DNA of 64,000 nt from Terrabacter sp. MAHUQ-38 (GCF_014518425.1 NZ_JACVCU010000001.1:310001-374000); one strand, 5' to 3'; positions 16,787-25,329 are shown, counted from the first letter of the stretch. Translations and numbers: made by a program. Notes: generated from the letters alone by a model not told the origin.

Positions 16787-18379
16787 ATGACCAGCCTGAC
16801 CGGACACTCGATCATCGCCGGGACGCCCGTGGCCGGGTCCCTTCCCGGCCACCCGGCCGTCGAGGCCGCGACGGGCGAGGCCCTCGAGCCCGTCTACACA
16901 TTCGTCGACGAGGCCCAGCTCGAGGCGGCGACGCAGTCGGCGGCGGACGCGTTCGACACCTACCGCGCGACGTCCCCGCGGGAGCGAGCAGCTTTCCTCG
17001 AGAAGGTGGCCGACGAGATCGAGGCCGACGGCGAGCAGATCGTCGCGCGGGCCATGAGCGAGTCGGGGCTGCCCGTCGCGCGCCTCACGGGTGAGCTCGC
17101 CCGCACGACCGGCCAGCTGCGGATGTTCGCCGGCGTCGTGGGTCTCGGGGACCACCTCGAGGCCCGGATCGACCCGGCCCTCCCGGAGCGCACGCCGCTC
17201 CCGCGAGCGGACATCCGGCAGCGCCAGGTGCCGCTGGGCCCTGTCGCGGTCTTCGGCGCGAGCAACTTCCCGCTCGCCTTCTCCGTCGCCGGCGGCGACA
17301 CCGCCTCGGCCCTGGCCGCGGGCTGTCCCGTCGTCGTCAAGGCGCACAACGCCCACCCCGGGACGAGCGAGCTCGTCGGGGCGGCCGTCACCCGCGCCGT
17401 CGCCGCGTCCGGCCTACCAGCCGGCGTCTTCTCCGTCGTCTTCGGCAGCGGCACGTCGGTCGGCCAGGCGCTCGTGCGCGACCCGCGGATCAAGGCTGTC
17501 GGCTTCACCGGTTCACGGGCCGGCGGCCTGGCCCTCGTCGCGGCTGCTGCCGCCCGGCGCGAGCCGATCCCGGTGTACGCCGAGATGAGCTCGGTCAACC
17601 CCGTCGTGGTCCTGCCCGGCAGCATCGCCGAGGGTCGCGCGGAGACGCTGGCGACAGCATACGTCGGCTCCCTGACGCTGGGCTCGGGCCAGTTCTGCAC
17701 CAACCCGGGGCTCACCTTCGTGCCGTCCGGGCCCGACGGCGACGCGTTCGTCGCGGCCGCCGCCCGGGCCGTAGCCGCGGCCACCGGGCAGACCATGCTG
17801 ACCTCGGGCATCGCCCAGGCGTACGACAAGGGCATCGACGCGCTGCGCGCCGCGTCCGGGGTCAGCGTCGAGGCCGAGGGCGCCGTCGGGCACGCCGCGA
17901 ACGCCCCCGCACCGCTGCTCGCGTCGACCACGACCGCAGGGCTGCGCGACGAGTCGGCCGTCAGCGACGAGGTCTTCGGTGCGGCGGGCGTCGTCGTGCG
18001 CTGGGGCGACGAGGCGGAGCTCGCGGCTGCCCTGCGCGGTCTCGAGGGCCAGCTCACCGTGACCGTCCAGGCTGCCGACGGCGACCACGAGACGGCCCGC
18101 AGCCTGCTGCCGCTGCTCGAGACCAAGGCCGGACGGATCCTCTTCAACGGCTGGCCCACCGGGGTCGAGGTCGGGCACGCCATGGTGCACGGAGGCCCGT
18201 TCCCGGCGACGAGCGACTCGCGCACGACATCGGTGGGTTCGCTCGCGATCTACCGGTTCCAGCGGCCCGTCGCCTACCAGGACGTGCCGGCCGGGCTGCT
18301 GCCCGAGCCGACGCGCGACGACAACCCGTGGGGCGTCACCCAGCGCATCGACGGCCGGCTGCGCCCGGCCCAGGACTGA
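16787..18379 (+). CDS. Alpha-ketoglutaric semialdehyde dehydrogenase (aldehyde dehydrogenase family)
   Basis: 530 residues from ATG at 16787, preceded by CAGGAG. It is an aldehyde dehydrogenase with NADP-binding segment [11 protein letters not shown], cofactor Lys185, FTGS near 240-243, the general base Glu266 in YAEMSS and the catalytic Cys304 in GQFCTNPG. The Gly/Asn context and length fit the KGSADH group that sits with kdgD in glucarate/galactarate pathways. It oxidises 2,5-dioxopentanoate to 2-oxoglutarate. It lies 73 bp after kdgD and 11 bp before glucarate dehydratase, in one operon. Confidence 0.93.
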   Translation: MTSLTGHSIIAGTPVAGSLPGHPAVEAATGEALEPVYTFVDEAQLEAATQSAADAFDTYRATSPRERAAFLEKVADEIEADGEQIVARAMSESGLPVARLTGELARTTGQLRMFAGVVGLGDHLEARIDPALPERTPLPRADIRQRQVPLGPVAVFGASNFPLAFSVAGGDTASALAAGCPVVVKAHNAHPGTSELVGAAVTRAVAASGLPAGVFSVVFGSGTSVGQALVRDPRIKAVGFTGSRAGGLALVAAAAARREPIPVYAEMSSVNPVVVLPGSIAEGRAETLATAYVGSLTLGSGQFCTNPGLTFVPSGPDGDAFVAAAARAVAAATGQTMLTSGIAQAYDKGIDALRAASGVSVEAEGAVGHAANAPAPLLASTTTAGLRDESAVSDEVFGAAGVVVRWGDEAELAAALRGLEGQLTVTVQAADGDHETARSLLPLLETKAGRILFNGWPTGVEVGHAMVHGGPFPATSDSRTTSVGSLAIYRFQRPVAYQDVPAGLLPEPTRDDNPWGVTQRIDGRLRPAQD

Positions 18380-18390
18380 CGGGGCACCCC

Positions 18391-19713
18391 ATGTCGCCGA
18401 AGATCGCCTCCGTCGACGTCGTGCCCGTCGCCGGCCACGACAGCATGCTGCTCAACCTCAGCGGCGCCCACGGCCCCTTCTTCACCCGCAACGTCGTGAT
18501 CGTCACCGACAGCGACGGAAACACCGGACTCGGCGAGGTGCCGGGCGGAGAGGCGATCGCCGGAACGATCCGCGATGCCGCACTGCTGTTGCTGGGCAAG
18601 GAGATCGCCCGCTTCCGCCAGCTCCTTCGCCACGTCGGCGAGACGTATGCCGCCCGCGACGCCGGCGGTCGCGGCACCCAGACCTTCGACCTTCGCACCA
18701 CGGTCCACGCCGTCACCGGTCTCGAGTCGGCCCTGCTCGACCTCATGGGCCAGCACCTCGGGGTGCCGGTCGCCGAGCTGCTCGGTGACGGCCAGCAGCG
18801 CACCCACGTCCCGATGCTCGGCTACCTCTTCTACGTCGGCGACGCAGGCCGCACCGACCTGCCCTACCTCGTCGACGACGAGGGCGACGACCGCTGGTCG
18901 CAGCTGCGTCGCCGCGAGGCCCTGACACCGGAGGCCGTCGTCGCGCTCGCGGAGGCCGCGCAGGAGCGCTACGGCTTCAGCGACTTCAAGCTCAAGGGCG
19001 GCGTGCTGACCGGCGACGAGGAGGTCGCCGCCGTCACCGCCCTGGCCCGCCGCTTCCCCGACGCACGGATCACGCTCGACCCCAACGGCGGTTGGCTCCT
19101 CGACGATGCCGTACGCCTGTGCACAGGTCTCGACGACGTGCTCGCCTACGCGGAGGACCCGTGCGGCCCGGAGGGCCGTTTCTCCGGTCGCGAGACGCTG
19201 GCCGAGTTCAAGCGCGCCACCGGGCTGCGCACGGCTACGAACATGATCGCGACGGACTGGCGCGAGATGGCGCACGCGATCCGCACGAACGCCGTCGACA
19301 TCCCGCTCGCCGACCCGCACTTCTGGACGATGGCCGGCTCGGTGCGGGTCGCCCAGCTCTGCAACGACTTCGGCCTGACGTGGGGCTCGCACTCGAACAA
19401 CCACTTCGACATCTCGCTCGCGATGTTCACCCACGTCGGCGCGGCCGCGCCCGGCGAGATCACGGCGCTCGACACGCACTGGATCTGGCAGGACGGCCAG
19501 GCCCTCACGACCGAGCCGCTGCAGATCCGCGATGGTGCTATCGAGGTGCCGACCTCTCCCGGTCTCGGGGTCACCCTCGACCGCGACGCCCTCGCCGCGG
19601 CGCACGAGCTCTACCTCGCACACGGCCTCGGCGCGCGCGACGACGCCGTGGCGATGCAGTTCCTCGTCGACGGCTGGACGTTCGACCCGAAGCGCCCCTG
19701 CCTCGTGCGGTGA
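18391..19713 (+). CDS. gudD: D-glucarate dehydratase
   Basis: 440 residues starting with [13 protein letters not shown]. It is the canonical glucarate dehydratase branch of the enolase superfamily: K200/K202 in FKLKGG, D230 in DPNGGW, E255, N284 in ATNMIATD, D308 and H334 in [10 protein letters not shown]. It removes water from D-glucarate (or L-idarate) to give 5-keto-4-deoxyglucarate for KdgD. It is the third gene of kdgD-KGSADH-gudD. A strong hairpin follows at 19746. The divergent paralogue at 9755 and the talarate/galactarate enzyme at 7755 give three related dehydratases in one island. Confidence 0.94.
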   Translation: MSPKIASVDVVPVAGHDSMLLNLSGAHGPFFTRNVVIVTDSDGNTGLGEVPGGEAIAGTIRDAALLLLGKEIARFRQLLRHVGETYAARDAGGRGTQTFDLRTTVHAVTGLESALLDLMGQHLGVPVAELLGDGQQRTHVPMLGYLFYVGDAGRTDLPYLVDDEGDDRWSQLRRREALTPEAVVALAEAAQERYGFSDFKLKGGVLTGDEEVAAVTALARRFPDARITLDPNGGWLLDDAVRLCTGLDDVLAYAEDPCGPEGRFSGRETLAEFKRATGLRTATNMIATDWREMAHAIRTNAVDIPLADPHFWTMAGSVRVAQLCNDFGLTWGSHSNNHFDISLAMFTHVGAAAPGEITALDTHWIWQDGQALTTEPLQIRDGAIEVPTSPGLGVTLDRDALAAAHELYLAHGLGARDDAVAMQFLVDGWTFDPKRPCLVR

Positions 19714-19745
19714 CGAGTTGCGCTCCGGCGTACGCGCTGCGCTTT

Positions 19746-19783
19746 GGCCCACGGCCTGCTGGGGCAACGGCAGGCCGTGGGCC
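19746..19783. terminator. 14-bp hairpin after the aldarate operon
   Basis: Perfect arms GGCCCACGGCCTGC (19746-19759) and GCAGGCCGTGGGCC (19770-19783) with a 10-nt loop. It lies between the gudD stop (plus strand) and the stop of the minus-strand CHAT gene, so it could terminate transcription from both sides. There is no T-tract, as often seen in high-GC actinobacteria. Confidence 0.7.
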
Positions 19784-19822
19784 GTAGAGCAGTCAGTGGG
19801 GCTCTGCGCGCTCTTGCGGACA

Positions 19823-22486
19823 TCAGGGGCGGTGCTGCCCACCGAGGTTGAGGAAGGCGGCCGCGACATCGTCGGTCTCGGCGACGGCGCGCGCGAGGGC
19901 CTCGTCGCTCGCCAGGCCCGAGGCGAGCAGCGCGTGGTGGCGGGTCATCGTCGTCGCGGCCACGTCGTCGGGCACCGGCGCGACGGCCGCGACGACGGAG
20001 CGTGCGCCGAGGGAGAGCAGCGACAGCGCGAGCCCCAGGGACTCGTGACCGGGCCGCGCCGACGCGAGGCCCACCTCACAGGCCGAAAGCACGACATGGT
20101 CGGCGCGGACACCGGTGGGCTGCAGCTCGTGGGCGAAGACGGGCCCGTCGTGGAGCACGAGCGAGGAGAAGAGCGGCGACTCGACCTGGTGCGTCCCGTG
20201 CGCCGCGACGTGCACGACGCCAGGGCGCGCGAGAGCACGCACGAGCTCGTCGCGGCGTGACGGCCCCGGCGCCTCGTCGCCCGCGCCCCAGGTCTCGAGG
20301 ATCGTGCGGGCCTCGCCCGCCGCGCGTGGCACGCCCGGCCCGACACTGACGTGGACCGGGGTCGTCGGCACGCCGCCGGAGCCACCGGAGCCGCCGGAGC
20401 CGCCGGAGCCGCCGTCGGCCGGAGTGATCCCGGCACGACGCGCGAACGACGTCAGCGAGAGTGCCACGGTGAAGGGGCGGCCCACCATCGAGGGCAGCAG
20501 CGCCCACGGCAGGGCCGACACCTCCGGACACACGACGACGACGAGCCCCCGCTGTGACCGCCAAGGGCCCAGCAGAGCCCTGTCGAGCTCCGCCGCACTC
20601 GACCGGAGAGACGACCAGACCGCACCGGCGAGCGGGCCGAGGTGGTGCGTGGCGGCCGCTCGCAGGTCGACGCGGACCCGCTGCGCGAGCTCTGCCGCGC
20701 GCTCGATCGGCATGAGGTCACGCATGACGGCGCGTCCGCCGACCACGCCGACGGCGGCGAGCCGGCCGCGGTGCCGGAAGAACCACACGAGGTCGCGGTC
20801 GACCTGATCCAGGTGGGCGCGTGCCTCACGGACGCGCACGGGGATGGCGCGGGCGGAGGTGCCGTTGCGGCTCAGCGCCCAGTCACGGTCGCGGATCTGG
20901 CGTTCGAGACGTGATGCGTGGTCGTGCAGCTCGCGCAGCTGCTCCGGGTCGGTCTCGCCGCGGCCGTGACCGCGGACGGCCCGGAGCTGTTCGGTGAGCA
21001 CGGCCAGCTGCTCGTCGTCGGGGCGCCCGAGCGACGGGAGCCGGTCGGTGGCACTGCGCCACCGCTCGAGCGCCTCGAGCACGGCGCCGCTCCCCCGCGG
21101 CACGGCGAGCTCGAGGTCGAGCTCCGACAACCGGGCGCCGTGGACCGCCCGGGCGGTGCGCAGGTCGAGGCTCGCGCTGCCCTCCTGCCCCGCAGCGAGC
21201 CGGCGCGAGGCTCGCGCGAGGATCCGCCGGGCCGGCGTGACGTCGCCGGCGGCGACGAGCGTCATGGCCGTCACCGCCGCGGCGTCGAGCTCGTCGGAGA
21301 GCGAGGCCGTGGACACCCGCTCGAGGCTGAGCAGCCGGGAGTTCGCACCGGCTACATCGCCGGCGAGGAGCAGCGCCTGCGCCGCGACGACGCGCGCACT
21401 GTCGGCGAGCTCGGAGTCGCCCAGCTCGGTCGCGGTCTCGGTGAGCTCGTCCGCCGTGGCGGCCGCGGCAAGCGCCACGGAGGCGTCGCCCACGCCGACG
21501 ATGCGCTTGACGAGGTCCGGCTCGAGCCGTTCGCGGTCGCGGCGCACGCGCCGCTGCCGGTCCAGGTCGACGAGGAGGCCGACGAGCATGGCCTTGGCCG
21601 CCCACGCGGTCGCGCCGATGCGTCCGTAAGTCTCACGGGCCGAGCGGGCGGCGTCCGCCGCGAGGTCGAGGTGCCCGATCAGACGGTGTGCGCGCGCGAG
21701 CTCCAACTCGAACTCCGCGCGGATCTGGTCGTGCCCGTCACCGCTCACGCCGGCCAGCCCCGCGTGCAGCGCCTCGACGGCCTCCTTGACGAGCCCGGCC
21801 TCGAGCAGGACCCGAGCCCGGTCGAGGCGCGCCGGCCCCTTGAAGACGTCGGACTCGATGTCCTCGGCCCCAGCCATGTCGGCGAGGGAGCGCGGGATGT
21901 CACCGAGCAGGTACGCGGCATACCCCTCGTTGTGCCGGGCCATGAACTCCTGCTCCCGGCCACCGAGCTCGTGCGCGAGCCGCGCCGCCTCGGCGAAGGA
22001 CTCGAGTGCCTCCTGCGGGCGCAGCAGCTCGAAGGCGAGCATGCCGCGGCTCAGGTGCACCGAGGCCTGCTCGCGCTCGGTGAACGCGTCGAGCCGGCGG
22101 ACCGCACCCTCGAGCCCGTCCCACGCCGACGCGAGGTCGCCGACCCGGCCGTGGATGTTGGCGCGCTGGTAGTCGAGGCGCGCGCGCAACCGGTCGTCGC
22201 CGAGCGCGTCGACGACCTCCTCGGCCTCGGCCAGCCGGGCGATCGCGGGCTCGAGGCCGGCGAGCATGAACTCCGTGAGGGCGAGGGTGATGAGTGTCTT
22301 GCAGCGCAGCTCGAGCGCCTCGGCCGTGGGGGCCGCCCCCGCGAGCCGGTCGATCTCGTCCAGGGCTGCGGTGAGCGAACGGGCGGCCTGGACCGGTCGT
22401 CCGGCCAGGTTGTCCGCCGCGCCCTGCTCACGCAGGGTCCGGGCACTCTCGAGCAGGTCGATGGCTCCCGCCGGCCTCTCGCTCAG
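19823..22486 (-). CDS. TPR-CHAT caspase-like protein (start unresolved)
   Basis: About 887 residues if a CTG at 22486 is used. The N-terminal ~500 residues are helical, Ala/Leu-rich and repeat-like (TPR). The C-terminal ~270 residues form a CHAT (caspase/separase-like) protease domain. Its catalytic His lies in VHVAAHGTH (about 125 residues from the end) and its Cys in VLSACEVGLA (about 85 from the end); both are intact. A Gly-Gly-Ser linker interrupts the CHAT domain. No signal peptide or membrane segment is seen. The frame stays open and protein-like up to the stop of the preceding gene, with no ATG, GTG or TTG in its first ~85 codons. A GTG at 22497 would read in frame if one C were added at a run of four, so a frameshift or sequence error is possible. 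It is the last gene of the S8-sigma operon. Confidence 0.87.
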   Translation of the reverse strand: MSERPAGAIDLLESARTLREQGAADNLAGRPVQAARSLTAALDEIDRLAGAAPTAEALELRCKTLITLALTEFMLAGLEPAIARLAEAEEVVDALGDDRLRARLDYQRANIHGRVGDLASAWDGLEGAVRRLDAFTEREQASVHLSRGMLAFELLRPQEALESFAEAARLAHELGGREQEFMARHNEGYAAYLLGDIPRSLADMAGAEDIESDVFKGPARLDRARVLLEAGLVKEAVEALHAGLAGVSGDGHDQIRAEFELELARAHRLIGHLDLAADAARSARETYGRIGATAWAAKAMLVGLLVDLDRQRRVRRDRERLEPDLVKRIVGVGDASVALAAAATADELTETATELGDSELADSARVVAAQALLLAGDVAGANSRLLSLERVSTASLSDELDAAAVTAMTLVAAGDVTPARRILARASRRLAAGQEGSASLDLRTARAVHGARLSELDLELAVPRGSGAVLEALERWRSATDRLPSLGRPDDEQLAVLTEQLRAVRGHGRGETDPEQLRELHDHASRLERQIRDRDWALSRNGTSARAIPVRVREARAHLDQVDRDLVWFFRHRGRLAAVGVVGGRAVMRDLMPIERAAELAQRVRVDLRAAATHHLGPLAGAVWSSLRSSAAELDRALLGPWRSQRGLVVVVCPEVSALPWALLPSMVGRPFTVALSLTSFARRAGITPADGGSGGSGGSGGSGGVPTTPVHVSVGPGVPRAAGEARTILETWGAGDEAPGPSRRDELVRALARPGVVHVAAHGTHQVESPLFSSLVLHDGPVFAHELQPTGVRADHVVLSACEVGLASARPGHESLGLALSLLSLGARSVVAAVAPVPDDVAATTMTRHHALLASGLASDEALARAVAETDDVAAAFLNLGGQHRP
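20371..20417. repeat. Gly-Gly-Ser coding repeat in the CHAT domain
   Basis: Short tandem 9-bp units (CCGGAGCCG-like) encode four GGS repeats and flanking glycines between two CHAT core segments (after ARRAGIT and before VHVSVGPG). It looks like a flexible loop inserted away from the catalytic His and Cys. Confidence 0.75.
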
Positions 22487-22510
22487 GGGCCGGTCACACC
22501 CCCGCTGTCG

Positions 22511-22544
22511 ATCGTCAGGTCTGGATCGTCAGATCTGGATCGTC
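22511..22544. repeat. 14-bp tandem repeat at a gene junction
   Basis: ATCGTCAGGTCTGG (22511-22524) and ATCGTCAGATCTGG (22525-22538) are tandem copies with one mismatch, followed by a partial third copy. One copy contains the stop codon of the small upstream gene (22529-22531). It may be a local slippage duplication that altered the junction with the CHAT gene. Confidence 0.7.
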
Positions 22545-23026
22545 GGGGTGATGACCGGTCGCATGTCCTCGTTGCCGGGGTCGGTCACCACGAAGTGGAC
22601 CGGCCCATGGGGTAGATCATCCAGAACGAACCGTCCGTTCGCATCAGAAACCACCGACGAGCTTCCCTCCGTCGTCACGGCCTCGACCTGGGCACCGGGG
22701 ACCGTCACCCAGCCGTCGACCCGCACGCGGTCGTCGGTGTCGTCGGAGTCGTCGGGGCCGGCCGACACCATGAGGCTCACCGAGGCGGCCGTGAAGGTGA
22801 CGGAGTCGGTCGGCGTCGGCTCGACCTTGGCGTCGGTGCCGCGCGTCACGAGCAGGGCCGAGTCCATGAGCTCGGCCACCTCGGCGTGCAACGCCTCGAC
22901 CGTGATCGCGAACTTGATCCGCTCGGCGAGGTCGCCGGGCACGGGGTCGGCGTGGGCGAACAGGTCGCGCACCTGGCCGAGGTTGGCGAGGTCGCGGGCG
23001 TCGATGGCGTCCGTGTGAGATGTCAT
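22529..23026 (-). CDS. Small protein with helical N-terminus and carboxypeptidase-regulatory-like C-terminus
   Basis: 165 residues, starting 1 bp after the sigma-factor stop. Residues 1-60 are helical (DLFAHADPVPGDLAERIKFA, then a Glu/Leu-rich stretch), resembling the short cytosolic partner domains found beside sigma factors. Residues ~75-165 are beta-rich with VDGWVTVPGAQVEAV and DANGRFVLDDLPHGPVHFVV, the pattern of a carboxypeptidase regulatory-like / transthyretin-like fold. I recall similar proteins in other actinobacteria placed between a sigma-70-like gene and a CHAT gene. A role as anti-sigma or adaptor for the proteases is inference. No signal peptide. Confidence 0.75.
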   Translation of the reverse strand: MTSHTDAIDARDLANLGQVRDLFAHADPVPGDLAERIKFAITVEALHAEVAELMDSALLVTRGTDAKVEPTPTDSVTFTAASVSLMVSAGPDDSDDTDDRVRVDGWVTVPGAQVEAVTTEGSSSVVSDANGRFVLDDLPHGPVHFVVTDPGNEDMRPVITPTIQI

Positions 23027-23027
23027 G

Positions 23028-23609
23028 TCAGACCGCCCATCCGGGGTCGGAGCCGAGGGTTGTCCTCAGCTTCTGGAGACAGCGGCCGCGGGTCGGGCCG
23101 ATGCTGCCGACGGGCATCCCCAGCGACTGCGCGATGGCCGCGTAGTCGGGGCGGTCGGCGAACGCGATGACCCGGAGCAGCTCCTGGCACCGCGGCGAAA
23201 GGGTCGAGACGTGCTTCCACAGCACGCGCTGGCGCTCCGAGAGAATCGACTGCGCCTCGGGGTCGAGCTGCTGCGCCGGGGCCTCGGGCACCTCCTCGAC
23301 GCCGAACTCGCGGCGCGACCCGCGGGCGAGACGCCAGACCTCGCGCTTCACGACGACGACGAGCCAGCCGAGCACGGCAGCGGGCTCGTTGATCGACTCC
23401 GCGCGGTCGACGAGCTGGAGGAACGCCGTCTGGATGGCGTCTTCGCACGTGGCCGGCGCGCCACCCTGGGAGCGCGCGGCGTTCCACAGCACGGGGGTGA
23501 CGAGGTCGACGAGCTCCGAGAGGCGCTCGCGCTCACCGGCGCGGTAGGCGGCGAACGCCTTGCCCGCCAGGGTGCCGAGACCGTCGGAGGCCGTGGGGGT
23601 CGGGGTCAT
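23028..23609 (-). CDS. ECF-like sigma-70 family RNA polymerase sigma factor
   Basis: 193 residues; the ATG overlaps the S8 protease stop (ATGA). Region 2 covers about residues 30-100 with AIQTAFLQLVDRA and GWLVVVVKREVWRLARGSRRE. Region 4 covers ~125-190 with LSPRCQELLRVIAFADRPDYAAIAQSLGMPVGSIGPTRGRCLQKLR (helix-turn-helix). Regions 1 and 3 are absent, as in ECF factors. It should direct RNA polymerase to a small regulon, perhaps including its own operon promoter near 25225-25250. No classical transmembrane anti-sigma gene is adjacent; the neighbours are proteases and a small soluble protein. Confidence 0.9.
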   Translation of the reverse strand: MTPTPTASDGLGTLAGKAFAAYRAGERERLSELVDLVTPVLWNAARSQGGAPATCEDAIQTAFLQLVDRAESINEPAAVLGWLVVVVKREVWRLARGSRREFGVEEVPEAPAQQLDPEAQSILSERQRVLWKHVSTLSPRCQELLRVIAFADRPDYAAIAQSLGMPVGSIGPTRGRCLQKLRTTLGSDPGWAV

Positions 23610-25177
23610 GACCGCACCCTTCCGATGCAGGTGCGCAGCGCGCGGATCGCGCGACGGCGCATGGCGTGGGACGAGGTGTCGGTCAGGCCGCCCTCGTCGA
23701 TGAGGGCCGCCGCGAGCTCCGCCGCGAAGACCGGGGTGGAGAAGGACGTGCCGCTCCAGACACCGAAGCCGCCGGTGTAGTCGTCGGGGTCTACGGTGCA
23801 GCGCACCGTGTCTCCCGAGCTCACCTCCGACGACGGCTGGCCCATGCCGTTGGTGAGCGGCAGGGTGCTCACGACCGAGACGCCCGCGCGGATCGCGCTG
23901 ACGACCGGCAGGTTGTTGGAGAAGAGCGCGACGCTGACGCCGTCGGGGTTGCTCGCGCCGACGCTCGCCAGGGGCGGGACGGCCTTCGCGGTGATCCGCT
24001 GCGGCGGCTCGGCCGCGAGGGCTGCGGGCACGAACGGGGCGTCGGTGCCGTCGTTGCCGACGCCGGCGACGACGAGGACGCCGTGCTCGGCGAACCGGTC
24101 GAGCAGGTCGGCGACGGGGCCGGAGGTGTAGGTGCGGTCCTCGGCGTAGTAGCCGAGCGAGAGGGACAGGACGTCGACGACCTCGGCCTCGACCCCCTTG
24201 TCCTGGCCGTGGACGTGCCGGTCGAGCAGGGCCTGGAGGACGTCGAGCATGACGCTCTCGTCGACGACACCGTCGTCTCCCATGACCTGGATCGAGACGA
24301 TCGTGGCCTCGGGGCAGCCCTGTCGGATGAGGCCGGCGATGAACGTCGCGTGGCCCTGGAGGAGCCCGACGGGCTCGGCCGGGGCGGGAACGGAGACCGG
24401 CGGGTTCACCGGGCCGGACGTCAGCAGCGGGACCAGCCTGCCCTCCTTGAGCACCAGGCGCACGACGCCCTCGCCGTCCTTGAACCACGGGTGCGCCGCG
24501 ATGGCGGTGTCGGGCACGACGACGACGGGGCTGCGGTCGAGGGTGCGGGCGCGCAGGCGCGGGTCGGGCAGAGCCAGGGCGACCGGCATACGGCCGCCGC
24601 GTCCGGGCACGGAGTACTCCTGCAGGGCGCTCCCGACGCCGCCCCAGTAGCCGCCCACGCCACCCCAGTAACCACCCACGCCACCCCAGTAACCACCGAC
24701 GCCGCCCCAGTAGCCACCCACACCGCCCCAGTAGCCGTCGGCCGGACGCAGGACGTGCTCGAGGCTGAGCCGTTCGGCCACTGGGTCGCGCGCCTCGCGC
24801 AACCGCTGCAGGACGCTCCAGGCATCGACGGGGTCGATGGGCGAGCGGGTCGGCTTGAGCGTGATGCTCGTGCCCCACGTGGGCCGGTCGAGGTCGCGCG
24901 GGCCGCCGTCGGGCCGCGGCGTCACCTCGAAGTCGAGGTCGAGCTTGCCGAGCGCCTCGCGCAGGTCCTCGATGTCACGGGGCGCGCCGCCCCGCTCGTT
25001 GCTCACGAGGAGGCGGTCGGACAGGTAGAGCGCGGGCAGCGGCGGACGACCGTCGGTCAGGCGCATGGCCGTGGCCGGGTCGAGGGCGCGGACAGGCGGG
25101 CGCTCGGGTCGGCGTGGGCCGCCCGTCACGCTCTCGTCATTCGCACCCTGGGGGGCGTCGGGACCCGACTCTGACAT
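23606..25177 (-). CDS. Cytoplasmic subtilisin-like (S8) serine protease with YWGG repeats
   Basis: 523 residues from ATG at 25177; AGGAGG at 25184-25189 gives ideal spacing, whereas a TTG two codons earlier would overlap it. The N-terminal ~145 residues are unlike a secretion signal and may be a regulatory or pro-region. Five heptad copies of YWGGVGG follow (YWGG at residues 149, 156, 163, 170, 177). The peptidase domain has Asp223 in VVVPDTAIA, His276 in QGHATFIAG, oxyanion Asn375 in GVGNDG and nucleophile Ser478 in SGTSFSTP, so the triad is intact. With no signal peptide or membrane helix it probably acts inside the cell. It is the first gene of the S8-sigma-small protein-CHAT operon. Confidence 0.92.
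   Translation of the reverse strand: MSESGPDAPQGANDESVTGGPRRPERPPVRALDPATAMRLTDGRPPLPALYLSDRLLVSNERGGAPRDIEDLREALGKLDLDFEVTPRPDGGPRDLDRPTWGTSITLKPTRSPIDPVDAWSVLQRLREARDPVAERLSLEHVLRPADGYWGGVGGYWGGVGGYWGGVGGYWGGVGGYWGGVGSALQEYSVPGRGGRMPVALALPDPRLRARTLDRSPVVVVPDTAIAAHPWFKDGEGVVRLVLKEGRLVPLLTSGPVNPPVSVPAPAEPVGLLQGHATFIAGLIRQGCPEATIVSIQVMGDDGVVDESVMLDVLQALLDRHVHGQDKGVEAEVVDVLSLSLGYYAEDRTYTSGPVADLLDRFAEHGVLVVAGVGNDGTDAPFVPAALAAEPPQRITAKAVPPLASVGASNPDGVSVALFSNNLPVVSAIRAGVSVVSTLPLTNGMGQPSSEVSSGDTVRCTVDPDDYTGGFGVWSGTSFSTPVFAAELAAALIDEGGLTDTSSHAMRRRAIRALRTCIGRVRS
24634..24737. repeat. Five 21-bp tandem repeats encoding YWGGVGG
   Basis: Near-identical 21-bp units differ mainly at third codon positions (CCGCCC/CCACCC and TAG/TAA context on the plus strand). 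The synonymous drift indicates that the peptide repeat is under selection rather than newly duplicated. It lies inside the S8 protease gene, just before the peptidase domain. Confidence 0.9.
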
Positions 25178-25224
25178 CGACAACCTCCTGAGGGGTGATT
25201 GGTGCTGGAAAGACCCTTACACCC

Positions 25225-25250
25225 GACTGAGTGTCGGTAACCCGGTTTCC
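25225..25250 (-). promoter_or_regulatory. Candidate ECF-type promoter of the S8-sigma-CHAT operon
   Basis: On the minus strand, GGAAAC (25250-25245) resembles the ECF -35 GGAAC element. GTC (25227-25225) after a 17-bp spacer resembles the ECF -10. The GTC lies in a small dyad, CCGAC/GTCGG (25223-25227 and 25232-25236). The start codon is 48 bp downstream of the -10. Autoregulation by the operon's own sigma factor is inferred. Confidence 0.45.
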
Positions 25251-25329
25251 TGATACATCGGCCCCTCGAATCTTTTTCCGTCCGAGGCGTATCACCCCGG
25301 CACGCTCCGACTCTGGACGGACGGGGGTC

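Noticed and set aside
22051-22446. Alternative frame as the start of the CHAT gene
   Set aside because: The Ser/Arg/Pro-rich translation is typical of a shadow frame, while the other frame gives TPR-like helical sequence.
24634-24737. CRISPR-like array
   Set aside because: The 21-bp units are contiguous without spacers and encode a peptide repeat in frame inside the S8 gene.
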